Origin: Pseudomonas fluorescens
Lineage (GTDB): Bacteria; Pseudomonadota; Gammaproteobacteria; Pseudomonadales; Pseudomonadaceae
NCBI RefSeq assembly: GCF_000730425.1
Contig: NZ_CP008896.1
Coordinates: 3,038,001 to 3,102,000, forward strand
Length of the DNA: 64,000 nt
Direction of reading: 5' to 3'
The notes beneath the pieces were generated by a model, which was given only the letters and a program-made list of their open reading frames with translations, was not told the origin of the DNA and searched no databases. The translations under genes and the position numbers were made by a program. Positions 1-7,931 of this stretch are shown here, piece after piece; the stretch's first letter is position 1, and every line of letters starts with the position of its first letter.

Positions 1-26
1 GTTACAGCTTCAGCGTCCACCGTTAA
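1..26 (+). CDS. 3' end of glycine-zipper/zinc-ribbon protein gene (partial)
   Basis: Only the last codons are in the window, ending YSFSVHR and TAA. They match the end (YSFSVNR) of the complete gene at 32462-32791, and the DNA that follows also matches, so this is the tail of a second copy of that gene. As in the intact copy, it lies directly upstream of a DUF932 gene. Confidence 0.7.
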
Positions 27-97
27 GCCGTTGTGAAGAGGTGTCGCTTGCTGATGAAACGACGCTCTTTTCCACTCATTCGCAAGGAATCATTCCC

Positions 98-1065
98 ATG
101 GCTCATCTCGTTGAACAAATGGCTTACGTTGGTGCCACGCCCAGGCATGGTCTGGGCAGTCGCCTTTCCCCGAAACAACCGCTTGAAATCTGGCAGCGCG
201 AAGCAGGCATGGACTGGCGGATTCAGGACAGCCCGGTGCACTTCAAGTCCGACAGCATTGGTGCTCTGGGCTCAATTCACACCTTCTCCGAACAGAAGGT
301 GCTATACCGATCCGATACCAAGGCCCCTCTGTCGGTGGTTTCTCAGCGCTACCAGGTGGTGCAGCCACGTGAAGTGCTGGAGTTCTACCGGGATCTGACT
401 GAAGTCTCGGGCTACGAACTGGAAACCGCTGGAGTGCTCAAAGGCGGTCGCAAGTTCTGGGCGCTGGCCCGTACTGGGCAAGGCACGACGCTCCGTGGTA
501 ACGACCAGGTAAACGGCTACCTGCTGCTTGCCACCTACTGTGACGGCACCCTGGCCACCACAGCGACCCCGACCATGGTACAGGTGGTCTGCAATAACAC
601 GCTGACCATCGCCCTGGACGGCACCACCCGCGCGATCAAGGTGCCGCACAACACCCGCTTCGATCCGCAAGCAGTGAAAAAGCAGTTGGGTATTGCTGTC
701 TCTCAATGGGACGAGTTCATGTACCAAATGAAAAATTTATCCGAGCGAAAGGTTCAGTAGCGTGAAGCAATGGGCTTCTTCACGAACGTACTGCGTGACA
801 CCAGCACTGATAGTCCGCTACCGCCAGTCCTTCCCAATGAACGGGCGCTACGCAAGGTGCAGAGCCTACATGAAGGTCAGGACGAGGATCGACATTAGAA
901 TCAGCTCAAGGTACCGCCTGGGGATTACTCAATGCTGTAACCAAGTATACGGATCACGAGCGACGGTCCAAGAGCAGTGAGTATCGGGTCGACTCCGCTT
1001 GGTTCGGCCAAGGAGCAGCGCTCAAGCAGAAAGCCCTCAAATCCGCACTTCTATTGGTGGGCTAA
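98..1065 (+). pseudogene. DUF932 (phage/plasmid-like) gene, broken copy
   Basis: Translation from ATG 98 (MAHLVEQMAYVGATP...) follows the complete DUF932 protein at 32863-33831 closely. The Trp codon of the intact copy is replaced by TAG at 758-760. The rest (EAMGFF..., LPNERALRKVQSL) continues in frame to about 890, then a frameshift is needed to read ESAQGTAWGLLNAV and the end SAWFGQGAALKQKALK, with TAA at 1063. One nonsense and one frameshift change therefore make it a pseudogene. The family is common on integrative elements and plasmids; its biochemical role is not established. A truncated product of about 220 residues could still be made. Confidence 0.85.
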
Positions 1066-1094
1066 AGCGGCGGGCAACCGGCTGCACGCTTATC

Positions 1095-1361
1095 CTAACC
1101 TTCCAATTCCTGGGATATTTGTGACAGGAGCATTTCCTTGGACATTTCCGGATCCTGGAGCAACTGGCTTTTGATAAGCACAGTTGCGGGATGAACTCCA
1201 AGATGGGCAGAAAGCTCAATTAATTTTTCTACGGAAGGGCTTTTCAAGCCTCGTTCAACATCGCTGACGTAGCTCTGGCTCGGAGCAAGCTGCTCTTGGG
1301 CAATACCATGTCTGCTCCTCAGGATTTTCACTGCCATCCCGAAGGCTTGCTTTGAGTTCAT
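1095..1361 (-). CDS. XRE-family HTH regulator, 88 aa
   Basis: A small helix-turn-helix protein. Starting at ATG 1361 it reads MNSKQAFGMAVKILRSRHGI, then AQEQLAPSQSYVSDVERG, the usual Cro/C1 helix-turn-helix, then SPSVEKLIELSAHLGVHPATV. It fills almost the whole protein, so it is probably a DNA-binding transcriptional regulator without a sensor domain. The frame is open further upstream, but those residues do not look like protein of this family. No strong ribosome binding site is visible. CTC-GATT-GAG at 1416-1425 in the AT-rich upstream region could be an operator, though it is weak. It overlaps no other gene and its target is unknown. Confidence 0.75.
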   Translation of the reverse strand: MNSKQAFGMAVKILRSRHGIAQEQLAPSQSYVSDVERGLKSPSVEKLIELSAHLGVHPATVLIKSQLLQDPEMSKEMLLSQISQELEG

Positions 1362-1664
1362 TTCTGTTGCTCGCAAAAGCAACGATGAAGCCTTCGGAAG
1401 CGCAAAAGCACTATACTCGATTGAGCATATACAGCTAAAATTCGAAAAAACCCTTACACAATTTTTTGATTGGATCGAATGCAAGCAACTAACCACGTGA
1501 TTGCCATCTCGCAGAGCTAGCTCGTCCCTCTCGTCACCAAGTGGCTCAACGAGTACACACCCTACGGATCGTCAACGGTGGTTACGGCTTTCCAGAAAAA
1601 GCAGGGATACATGCATCTTGCTTTTGTTTTTTCTATGCGCTTTTAAATCTGAAAAGGGAATCAC
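1362..1664. other. Intergenic region between divergent genes
   Basis: About 300 bases separate the XRE gene and the secreted protein gene. The part near 1400-1470 is AT-rich and probably holds promoters. The only small symmetric element noticed is CTC-GATT-GAG at 1416-1425. No gene was recognised. Confidence 0.4.
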
Positions 1665-2324
1665 ATGAAAATCGTGTACAAAATATTTGCGCTTACTTTG
1701 ATGACGTCCTCTGCATACGCTGTTGATCTATATAGCCAATATTCAACTCCCGACTCTATAAGTTGCACTGGCCCGAACAACAACGTATGCACCGACACTA
1801 CCCGACCTGACGACATTGTCGTCCAATATAAAGATGCCTATGGCAAAGTCACCATGCAACAAGAGCCCTCTTTTGAAATCATTACTTGTATACGCATTTT
1901 AGACAAGTGCATTGATAACGATCGAAACTATCGAGGAAAATCGATAACGGGTCGCGATGTCAAATATGTGGCGTTCAAAGATTTTTATATTTATCCGGGC
2001 GGTGACGGCAAAGATTGGGCATACAAAAATGGTACGGGACCTCTATTCGGAGGCGCTCCAGCAGGCAACGTCGTAGGAGCACCTGCGACCTCCACAGTTA
2101 AAGCAACGGCTACAGCTACCGGCACCTATGACATATGGTGCGATCCGCAAGGCAATAGCTGCGATCTAACCATAGACGGTGGTAGTGACATGGTCAACCG
2201 TGATCGACTACCGGTTTACGTACCGATGGCTTCTGATACCAGTAACTGCTCCATGGAGTTTTGCTATAACTCAAAGCAGGACGTAATTGGTTTGAACCCA
2301 GGGTACGCACTCTGGAAAAAGTAA
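1665..2324 (+). CDS. Secreted cysteine-containing protein of unknown function
   Basis: A 219-residue protein that I do not recognise. It starts with a clear signal peptide (MKIVYKIFALTLMTSSAYA, cleavage expected after AYA), so it should be exported. The mature part has cysteines suited to disulfides (SCTGPNNNVCTD, ITCIRILDKCIDND, WCDPQGNSCDL, NCSMEFCYN) and a Gly/Ala/Thr-rich linker near residues 125-150. ATG 1665 follows AAAAGGGAATCAC, a good ribosome binding site. GC is lower than in the metabolic genes to the right. It lies between two DUF932 fragments, in a disturbed part of the element, so it may be an inserted accessory gene. Confidence 0.7.
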   Translation: MKIVYKIFALTLMTSSAYAVDLYSQYSTPDSISCTGPNNNVCTDTTRPDDIVVQYKDAYGKVTMQQEPSFEIITCIRILDKCIDNDRNYRGKSITGRDVKYVAFKDFYIYPGGDGKDWAYKNGTGPLFGGAPAGNVVGAPATSTVKATATATGTYDIWCDPQGNSCDLTIDGGSDMVNRDRLPVYVPMASDTSNCSMEFCYNSKQDVIGLNPGYALWKK

Positions 2325-2345
2325 CGCCTATTCCCGCTGGCTCGC

Positions 2346-2442
2346 CAAGAGCCTGAGTATCAAATGTACTCACTCTGGTTGGGCCATGGCGCTGTCATCA
2401 AACAACGCGCCCTGCAGCGCTGTGCTGGAACTCGCGGCCTAG
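2346..2442 (+). pseudogene. DUF932 gene 3' fragment
   Basis: The DNA reads EYQMYSLWLGHGAVIKQRALQ, matching the C-terminal EYRMDSAWFGQGALIKQRALQ of the intact DUF932 protein (end near 33831). A one-base shift follows and the TAG is at 2440. The downstream terminator also matches the one after the intact gene. It is a third DUF932 trace in the window. Confidence 0.75.
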
Positions 2443-2469
2443 CAACACTCATTTACTCAACTATTAAAG

Positions 2470-2505
2470 CGCCTGGCCAGCTTCTGTTGGCCGGGCTTTT
2501 TTTTT
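2470..2505 (+). terminator. Rho-independent terminator
   Basis: GCCTGGCCA, loop, TTGGCCGGGC, then a run of nine or more T. It is the counterpart of the terminator at 33859-33892 after the intact DUF932 gene. Confidence 0.8.
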
Positions 2506-2511
2506 GGTTCT

Positions 2512-2724
2512 TTACGGATTACCGGGAAAGACGCTCTTGATCTTCATGAAAAAGAACTCGCTGTACCGGTAGCCATACGCCATGCGCTTGATGACTTTAA
2601 TTCGATTGTTTATCCCTTCCAGTTGCCCTGTATGCATCGGCCACCTAACTCGGCTCACAATCCTTCGCCAATAGCGTTTCAGTCGTTTTGCAAACTGAAC
2701 TGGATGCGTTTTTTTTGACTTCAA
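2512..2724 (-). pseudogene. ISL3-family transposase, C-terminal remnant
   Basis: The 70 codons include HTGQLEGINNRIKVIKRMAY and end KIKSVFPGNP, the typical C-terminus of ISL3-family transposases (full length about 400 residues). No N-terminal part is present on either side, so this is the decayed end of an insertion sequence. It marks the junction between element backbone and the detoxification cargo that begins just to the right. Confidence 0.8.
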
Positions 2725-2788
2725 ACCCTTGCGCCGGGCAATAGATTACTTATTGAACATTTTGTAAAAATCCGTAACATTGCCCGCC

Positions 2789-3085
2789 ATGATACTCGAA
2801 CAGCTCAAAGCCCTGGGGAATGACACTCGCATGCAAATGATGGAGTGGCTCAAAGACCCACTCAGTAATTTCCCACCTCAGGATCATGGCGATCCTGCCA
2901 TAGGGGTGTGCGTAACCCATTTGCAGCACAAGGCAGGGCTTTCACCTTCTACCGCGTCTGCACACTTAGCTATCTTGCAACGTGCAGGCTTCGTGCTAAC
3001 CACCCGCATCGGAAAATGGACTTACTATCGACGCAACGAGGTGGCGATTGATGACTTTGCGGCTAGGCTGACCATCGATTTGTAA
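2789..3085 (+). CDS. ArsR-family regulator, PyeR-like
   Basis: A 98-residue winged-helix repressor (MILEQLKALGNDTRMQMMEWLKDP...). The recognition helix is in LSPSTASAHLAILQRAG and the wing in RIGKWTYYRRNE. It carries a cysteine in GVCVTHL, a position shared with the second ArsR protein at 13463, and lacks the classical ELCVC metal-binding motif. This subgroup includes P. aeruginosa PyeR, which controls an old yellow enzyme gene, so a sensor of electrophiles or redox state is plausible here. ATG 2789 is preferred over the TTG at 2780. It lies 55 bases before the reductase gene it may control. Confidence 0.85.
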   Translation: MILEQLKALGNDTRMQMMEWLKDPLSNFPPQDHGDPAIGVCVTHLQHKAGLSPSTASAHLAILQRAGFVLTTRIGKWTYYRRNEVAIDDFAARLTIDL

Positions 3086-3140
3086 TTTTTAACCTTTCAT
3101 TTCGTTATTTCGCGTAATTAGAAAACACAAGGAAACCCCG

Positions 3141-4151
3141 ATGAGCAACAAAACAATCTTCGTCCAACCCGGTGGCGGCTATGAAAAGGTTGTGGTTGGC
3201 AGCAGCGAAGCCCGAGCCGCAGCCCACGGCGAAATCACCGTGCGCCTGCACGCCAACTCGCTTAACTACCACGACTTCGCGGTGGTCAGCGGTATGTGGG
3301 GCCCTAGCGAAAAACGCATCCCCATGGCCGATGGTGCAGGTGAAGTCATTGCTGTCGGCCCAGATGTCACTGAATTCAAGGTGGGTGACTCGGTCGTCAG
3401 TACCTTCTTCCCGGAGTGGATCAGCGGCGCGCCACTAGTTGAAGGCTTTGTTAGCGTGCCAGGTGATGGAATTGACGGCTACGCTCGTGAGCAAATGACT
3501 GCCCAAGCCACATCGTTCACCCTCGCGCCGACCGGATACAGCCACGCTGAAGCGTCGACGCTCACCACTGCCGGCCTTACTGCATGGCGCGCTCTGATGG
3601 CCGATGACTCACTCAAGCCGGGCGATACCGTGCTCGTTCAAGGCACTGGTGGCGTTTCAATTTTTGCCCTGCAGTTCGCTAAAATGGCCGGCGCTACCGT
3701 CATTGCTACCTCTTCAAGCGACGAAAAACTTGAACGTCTGAAAGCACTAGGCGCTGATCATGTGATCAATTATCGCAAAGATCTTAACTGGGGCGAAACT
3801 GCACGCGCTCTAACGGGGGGCCGCGGTGTTGATCACATCATAGAAGTCGGCGGCCCTGCGACGCTTGAGCAATCGATGATTGCAATTCGGGTTGCTGGTC
3901 ACATCTCCGTCATCGGGATACTGAGTGGCGTAAGCGGTGCAATGAATTTTGTACCGGCATTGATCAAGCAAGTGCGCCTGCAGGGTGTGTTGGTAGGCAG
4001 CCGCAGCCAGCAGCAAGATATGGTCCGAGCCATCAACGTTAACGGTATGCGCCCGATTATTGATCGTCATTTCCCTATGAGCGAGATTGTCGAAGCGTTC
4101 AAGTATCAGGAAACCAACCAGCATTTCGGCAAAATTTGCCTGGATATCTAA
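3141..4151 (+). CDS. Zinc-free MDR family oxidoreductase (quinone reductase/enoyl reductase-like)
   Basis: A 336-residue medium-chain dehydrogenase/reductase, probably NADPH-dependent and cytoplasmic. The N-terminal GroES-like half contains NYHDFAVVSGMWG, where zinc enzymes would have a cysteine ligand, so a zinc-free quinone or enone reductase type is more likely than a true alcohol dehydrogenase. The Rossmann half has VQGTGGVSIFALQFAKMAGA, with a following ATSSSDEKLERLKALGADHV segment that suits NADPH. A good ribosome binding site (ACAAGGAAACCCC) precedes ATG 3141. It lies downstream of an ArsR gene and near other electrophile-reducing enzymes. The exact substrate is unknown. Confidence 0.85.
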   Translation: MSNKTIFVQPGGGYEKVVVGSSEARAAAHGEITVRLHANSLNYHDFAVVSGMWGPSEKRIPMADGAGEVIAVGPDVTEFKVGDSVVSTFFPEWISGAPLVEGFVSVPGDGIDGYAREQMTAQATSFTLAPTGYSHAEASTLTTAGLTAWRALMADDSLKPGDTVLVQGTGGVSIFALQFAKMAGATVIATSSSDEKLERLKALGADHVINYRKDLNWGETARALTGGRGVDHIIEVGGPATLEQSMIAIRVAGHISVIGILSGVSGAMNFVPALIKQVRLQGVLVGSRSQQQDMVRAINVNGMRPIIDRHFPMSEIVEAFKYQETNQHFGKICLDI

Positions 4152-4157
4152 GCGCGC

Positions 4158-4304
4158 ATGAATGGCCATGATCCGTATGCCCACCTCAAAGTCGTGCCGA
4201 GGTGGCTGCCGACGCAGCGCGAGACGGATTTGCCCATTGCTGTCTGTCGCAACCGGCAGCAGTGGGTCGACTCACCCATGCTGTGCTCCGAGGCAATCAG
4301 CTAA
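4158..4304 (+). pseudogene. IS66-family transposase (TnpC) C-terminal remnant
   Basis: ATG 4158 opens MNGHDPYAHLKVVPRWLPTQ, which matches the conserved end of IS66 TnpC proteins (NGHDPYAYLKDVLTRLPTH). It runs 48 codons to TAA 4302. The rest of the about 500-residue transposase is absent. It starts only six bases after the preceding oxidoreductase gene, so an IS66 element once lay here. Confidence 0.7.
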
Positions 4305-4911
4305 GAAGCAGTCATTCTAAGTGCCATGAAAACGATTCGATTTAGCCCCTCTAGTCAAAGCAGAATCATTAGGGCTACAACGATTTTGTCATGCAGTTAT
4401 TGGGTTGAAGAATAGACAATCGTAGGCATTCTCACAGAGCCATGGTCGCTCTCTGCTGGTCATGGTCACGCAACGTGATGGTGAAATCCGATGCAAATGC
4501 TTGGTCAGGTCGAATGCAAATGGCTGGGCAAGCCCGTGCAATTACCCACCGTTCTAGCCCACAGATCCGGATAATCCGCCCAGCAGCCGCTCCGGCTCAA
4601 GCCATAGTACGGGCAGCGCGATGTTTTTCGTCAAATTTGACGCGTACAGCTCGTTGTCCAAAACTCTGGCGGGCCGCTTGGTTTACGATGGATGTCAAAA
4701 CTCGTTCCCAGCCTAAGCAATGCTGTAGCAAAATCAGCTCGACTCGAGAAGAGCTGCAATTTGCTCCCCTCCGGCGAGTATCGTAGATCTTTCTTCCTAA
4801 CGCGGCGGCGATCATCGGACCGACATAATGCTGCGCATCAAATGAAGTGATGGCTGGCTCACGAACTGCGATTATCAAGATTTCGTCGGAGGGCTTGCTC
4901 AAAACCCAAAG
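4305..4911. other. Long intergenic region
   Basis: About 600 bases without a recognisable gene. Open frames exist on both strands (for example 4597-4902 minus) but show no family features and have poor starts. The region may contain more decayed mobile DNA next to the IS66 remnant. The operator of the following TetR gene begins at 4912. Confidence 0.4.
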
Positions 4912-4926
4912 TAGACGACTGGTCTA
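4912..4926. promoter_or_regulatory. NemR-type operator upstream of tetR
   Basis: TAGACGACTGGTCTA, an imperfect palindrome with TAGAC and GTCTA arms. It is 20 bases before the TetR start codon, so it probably mediates autorepression. The same sequence in reverse complement lies before the second TetR gene (24622-24636), and variants lie before yqhD (5584) and curA (23939). It resembles the E. coli NemR box as I remember it. Confidence 0.75.
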
Positions 4927-4946
4927 ATTGTTGGTATGGTGCGTCC

Positions 4947-5552
4947 ATGAATACGATGACCACCACCGATGTACGGCAACACATCCTCGACACGGCTCAA
5001 AACATCATTGCCGGGCGAGGATTCACAGCTGTTGGTTTGAGCGAAATCCTTAAATCTGCGAATGTGCCAAAAGGTTCGTTCTATCATTACTTCAATTCCA
5101 AGGAAGCATTTGGCGAGGCGCTCTTGGAGAGCTATTTCAGTGACTACATGGTGCAATTGGAAACGCTATTGAACCGTCCAAGTGTATCAGCAGCACAACG
5201 CTTGCTGGCCTACTGGGCTACCTGGATTGAAACCCAATCAGCCTGTTATCCCGCCGAGGGGAAATGCTTGGCAGTGAAGCTTGCAGCGGAAGTCAGTGAT
5301 CTATCGGAGCCAATGCGTATGGTGCTCCAGGATGGCATGGAAGGAGTAATTACTCGTCTCGCCAATGTGGTGAGTGACGCTGTAAACGATGGTTCTCTGC
5401 CGGGCGATACTGACACCCGCGGCTTGGCGACCATGCTGTACCAACTTTGGCTCGGAGCCAGTCTAAGGACCAAGGTCACGCGTGATCAGATGCCTTTGCA
5501 GGCGGCCTTCGAGACTACTTCTCTGTTACTCAGTCAGGTATCCGACCGATGA
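4947..5552 (+). CDS. TetR-family regulator, NemR-like
   Basis: A 201-residue repressor. The N-terminal helix-turn-helix contains LSEILKSANVPKGSFYHYFNSKE, characteristic of the NemR/AcuR branch of TetR proteins. Cys100 and Cys107 (SACYPAEGKCLAVKL) fall where E. coli NemR has its redox-active Cys98 and Cys106, which respond to bleach, methylglyoxal and quinones. A WLGASL segment in the C-terminal domain also matches the group. The operator at 4912-4926 and the copy before the next gene indicate control of itself and of yqhD. ATG 4956 is an alternative start. A paralogue with the same type of operator is at 24008-24601. Confidence 0.88.
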   Translation: MNTMTTTDVRQHILDTAQNIIAGRGFTAVGLSEILKSANVPKGSFYHYFNSKEAFGEALLESYFSDYMVQLETLLNRPSVSAAQRLLAYWATWIETQSACYPAEGKCLAVKLAAEVSDLSEPMRMVLQDGMEGVITRLANVVSDAVNDGSLPGDTDTRGLATMLYQLWLGASLRTKVTRDQMPLQAAFETTSLLLSQVSDR

Positions 5553-5583
5553 AATTTTCAATGTAAAAAATTTACTCAAAAAA

Positions 5584-5598
5584 TATACGACTGGTCTA
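5584..5598. promoter_or_regulatory. NemR-type operator upstream of yqhD-like gene
   Basis: TATACGACTGGTCTA differs at one base from the operator at 4912-4926. It lies 19 bases before the ATG of the iron-dependent alcohol dehydrogenase, in a position that would block transcription. Confidence 0.7.
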
Positions 5599-5617
5599 TT
5601 TAATCGGAGTTAAAGCA

Positions 5618-6775
5618 ATGTTTAATTTTGACTTCTACAACCCTACGCGAATCGTCTTCGGCAACGAAACCATCAGCCGCCTGGATGAACTGGTTCCGGC
5701 TGCGGCCCGCATCCTGCTGCTCTATGGTGGCCAGAGCGCTCGTGCAAACGGTACGCTCCGCGAAGTCCGTGACGCATTAGGCTCTCGGGAAGTGCAAGAA
5801 TTCGGGGGTATAGAACCAAACCCCAGCTATGAAACGCTAATCAAGGCTGTTGATCAGGTTCGCACCCATCGCTTGGATTTTCTCCTGGCTGTCGGTGGAG
5901 GTTCGGTCATCGATGGCACCAAGTTCGTTGCCGCTGCTGTTGGCTACGAGGGTGATGCTTGGGACATTCTGGAAACGCGGGGTGCAAGTATTCGACGAGC
6001 GCTGCCATTTGGCACCGTTCTGACCCTACCGGCAACTGGCTCGGAAATGAACAATGGAGGCGTGGTTACTCGCCGGGCGACACAAGACAAGCTGCCGTTT
6101 CGAAGCGCTTACATGTTTCCACAATTCTCGATTCTCGATCCCACCAAAACCCAAACCCTCCCCACCCGTCAACTCGCAAACGGCGTTGTCGATGCGTTCG
6201 TGCATGTCATTGAGCAGTACCTGACCTACCCAATCGATGCGCGCGTCCAAGATCGTTTTGCCGAAGGTCTTTTACAAACGCTGATCGAAATTGGCCCCCT
6301 TGTACTGAAAGAGTCCGCGGACTACAGCACGCGTGCCAACCTCATGTGGACGGCCACTTTGGCGCTCAATGGCCTGATCGGAGCGGGCGTACCACAGGAC
6401 TGGTCCACCCACATGATCGGCCATGAGCTCACCGCGCTGTACGGCATCGATCACGCACGGACCCTGGCCATCGTACTTCCTGCGAACCTAGAGATTCGTC
6501 GTGAAGCCAAGCGCGCGAAGCTGCTGCAGTACGCCGAGCGGGTTTGGCAGATCAGCCAAGGGGACAAAGAACAACGGATTGACATGGCCATACAACAGAC
6601 CCGGATGTTCTTCGAGAGCCTGGGCTTACCGACGCACTTATCCGCCTACAAGCTCGGCACTGACGCTATACATGCGCTAATAAACCAGCTCGACACACAC
6701 CACCTCACCGCACTCGGCGAACACAACAACGTCAGTTTAGACGTCAGCCGCCGTGTGCTTGAAGCGAGCCTATAA
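5618..6775 (+). CDS. yqhD: Iron-containing alcohol dehydrogenase, YqhD-like aldehyde reductase
   Basis: A 385-residue group III alcohol dehydrogenase. It begins MFNFDFYNPTRIVFG and contains the nucleotide-binding GGGSVIDGTKFVAAA. Metal ligands are seen in VDAFVHVIEQY and in HMIGHELTALYGIDHARTLAI. E. coli YqhD is an NADPH-dependent reductase of short and unsaturated aldehydes, including lipid-peroxidation products, so this enzyme probably removes reactive aldehydes in the cytoplasm. Length is normal. Its promoter carries a NemR-type operator and GGAG sits before the ATG. It is followed by a DJ-1/PfpI gene in the same direction. Confidence 0.9.
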   Translation: MFNFDFYNPTRIVFGNETISRLDELVPAAARILLLYGGQSARANGTLREVRDALGSREVQEFGGIEPNPSYETLIKAVDQVRTHRLDFLLAVGGGSVIDGTKFVAAAVGYEGDAWDILETRGASIRRALPFGTVLTLPATGSEMNNGGVVTRRATQDKLPFRSAYMFPQFSILDPTKTQTLPTRQLANGVVDAFVHVIEQYLTYPIDARVQDRFAEGLLQTLIEIGPLVLKESADYSTRANLMWTATLALNGLIGAGVPQDWSTHMIGHELTALYGIDHARTLAIVLPANLEIRREAKRAKLLQYAERVWQISQGDKEQRIDMAIQQTRMFFESLGLPTHLSAYKLGTDAIHALINQLDTHHLTALGEHNNVSLDVSRRVLEASL

Positions 6776-6856
6776 GCCAACCTCCAGCACTGCTTATCCA
6801 CACAGGCAGCGCATTACAAAACATCCACAAGCATGCACAAATGCAAGGTATACGAC

Positions 6857-7534
6857 ATGAAGATTCTCCTCGTTCTGACTTCCCACGACCAGCTTGGTGA
6901 CACTGGCGAGAAGACCGGTTTCTGGCTCGAAGAGCTGGCCGCGCCTTACTACGCCTTCATCGACGCTGGCGTGCAAGTGACCCTAGCATCGCCGAAAGGC
7001 GGTCAACCACCCATCGACCCAAAGAGCAATGAGCCCGACTTCCAGACAGACGCCACCCGTCGCTTTCAGACCGATTCAGTCGCCACTCACGCGCTGGCCA
7101 ACACCGAGAAACTGAGCGACGTGATCAGTTCCGAGTTTGATGCGGTGTTCTACCCTGGCGGCCATGGCCCACTGTGGGATCTTGCGGAGAACACCTTTTC
7201 TATCTCTCTGATCGAGCAATCAATCCAATCCGGCAAACCTGTCGGAGCGGTTTGTCACGCACCAGCGGTTTTGCGCCATGTCAAGTGTGTAGATGGCAAA
7301 CCTCTGGTTGCAGGCAAGACAGTAACCGGTTTCAGCAATAGCGAGGAGGCTGCGGTGGGTCTAACTCAAATCGTGCCTTTCCTGGTAGAGGATATGCTCA
7401 AGGCAAATGGTGGGCGCTATACCAAGGGTGCTGACTGGAGCGTTCATGTCGAAGTCGATGGGTTGCTCGTAACTGGCCAGAACCCAGCTTCCTCTGAAGC
7501 TACGGCTCACTCGCTGCTCAAACTGTTGGCCTGA
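6857..7534 (+). CDS. DJ-1/PfpI family protein (Hsp31-type, possible glyoxalase III)
   Basis: A 225-residue class I glutamine amidotransferase-like protein. It starts MKILLVLTSHDQLGDTGEKTG and has Glu26 (LEELAAPYY) and Cys133 in the nucleophile elbow GAVCHAPA, with FYPGGHGPLWDL before it. This is the layout of the Hsp31 and protein deglycase/glyoxalase III group, which acts on methylglyoxal or glycated products without glutathione. The frame is open back to ATG 6833, but AAGG before ATG 6857 supports the shorter form. Its place after yqhD in a NemR-controlled region fits aldehyde defence. The true substrate is not shown by sequence. Confidence 0.85.
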   Translation: MKILLVLTSHDQLGDTGEKTGFWLEELAAPYYAFIDAGVQVTLASPKGGQPPIDPKSNEPDFQTDATRRFQTDSVATHALANTEKLSDVISSEFDAVFYPGGHGPLWDLAENTFSISLIEQSIQSGKPVGAVCHAPAVLRHVKCVDGKPLVAGKTVTGFSNSEEAAVGLTQIVPFLVEDMLKANGGRYTKGADWSVHVEVDGLLVTGQNPASSEATAHSLLKLLA

Positions 7535-7544
7535 GACTACGTCA

Positions 7545-7838
7545 ATGTCCGCCTACGTAGTCTTCACACGTGAACACACCACAGACGAGGCTGAGTTGAA
7601 ACTCTATGCCCGTAAAGCACCGGCGGCACGCCAGGGTCGGAACCTCACACCATTGGCCTTCTACGGCCAACTGGAGGTGCTCGAAGGCGGACCGATTGAG
7701 GGCGCAGTCATTCTTCAATTTCCGGACATAGCAGCAGCTCGAGAGTGGTACTCCAGCCCCGCCTACCAAGAGGCACTGCAACATCGTCTTAAAGGTGCGG
7801 TTTACAGAGTATTCCTGATTGATGGCATCAATCATTAG
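7545..7838 (+). CDS. DUF1330 family protein
   Basis: A 97-residue alpha+beta protein with the family pattern: MSAYVVFTRE at the start, then LTPLAFYGQLEVLEGG, then FPDIAAAREWYSSPAYQEAL. These are small dimeric ferredoxin-like folds often found with oxidoreductases, and their role is generally unknown. It starts 10 bases after the DJ-1/PfpI stop, so both are likely on one transcript. Confidence 0.85.
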   Translation: MSAYVVFTREHTTDEAELKLYARKAPAARQGRNLTPLAFYGQLEVLEGGPIEGAVILQFPDIAAAREWYSSPAYQEALQHRLKGAVYRVFLIDGINH

Positions 7839-7931
7839 TAAATGCACCAAAATATTCCCGCAGTTTAGGTCCTGTCTACTTACCAGCCTCATTAACAAAT
7901 CAAATTTACTTAAAATTACTGGAGAAACAGC

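Noticed and set aside
4597-4902. 101-codon open frame on the minus strand in a long gap
   Set aside because: No recognisable motif, no good ribosome binding site, lies beside an IS66 remnant; left as unassigned DNA.
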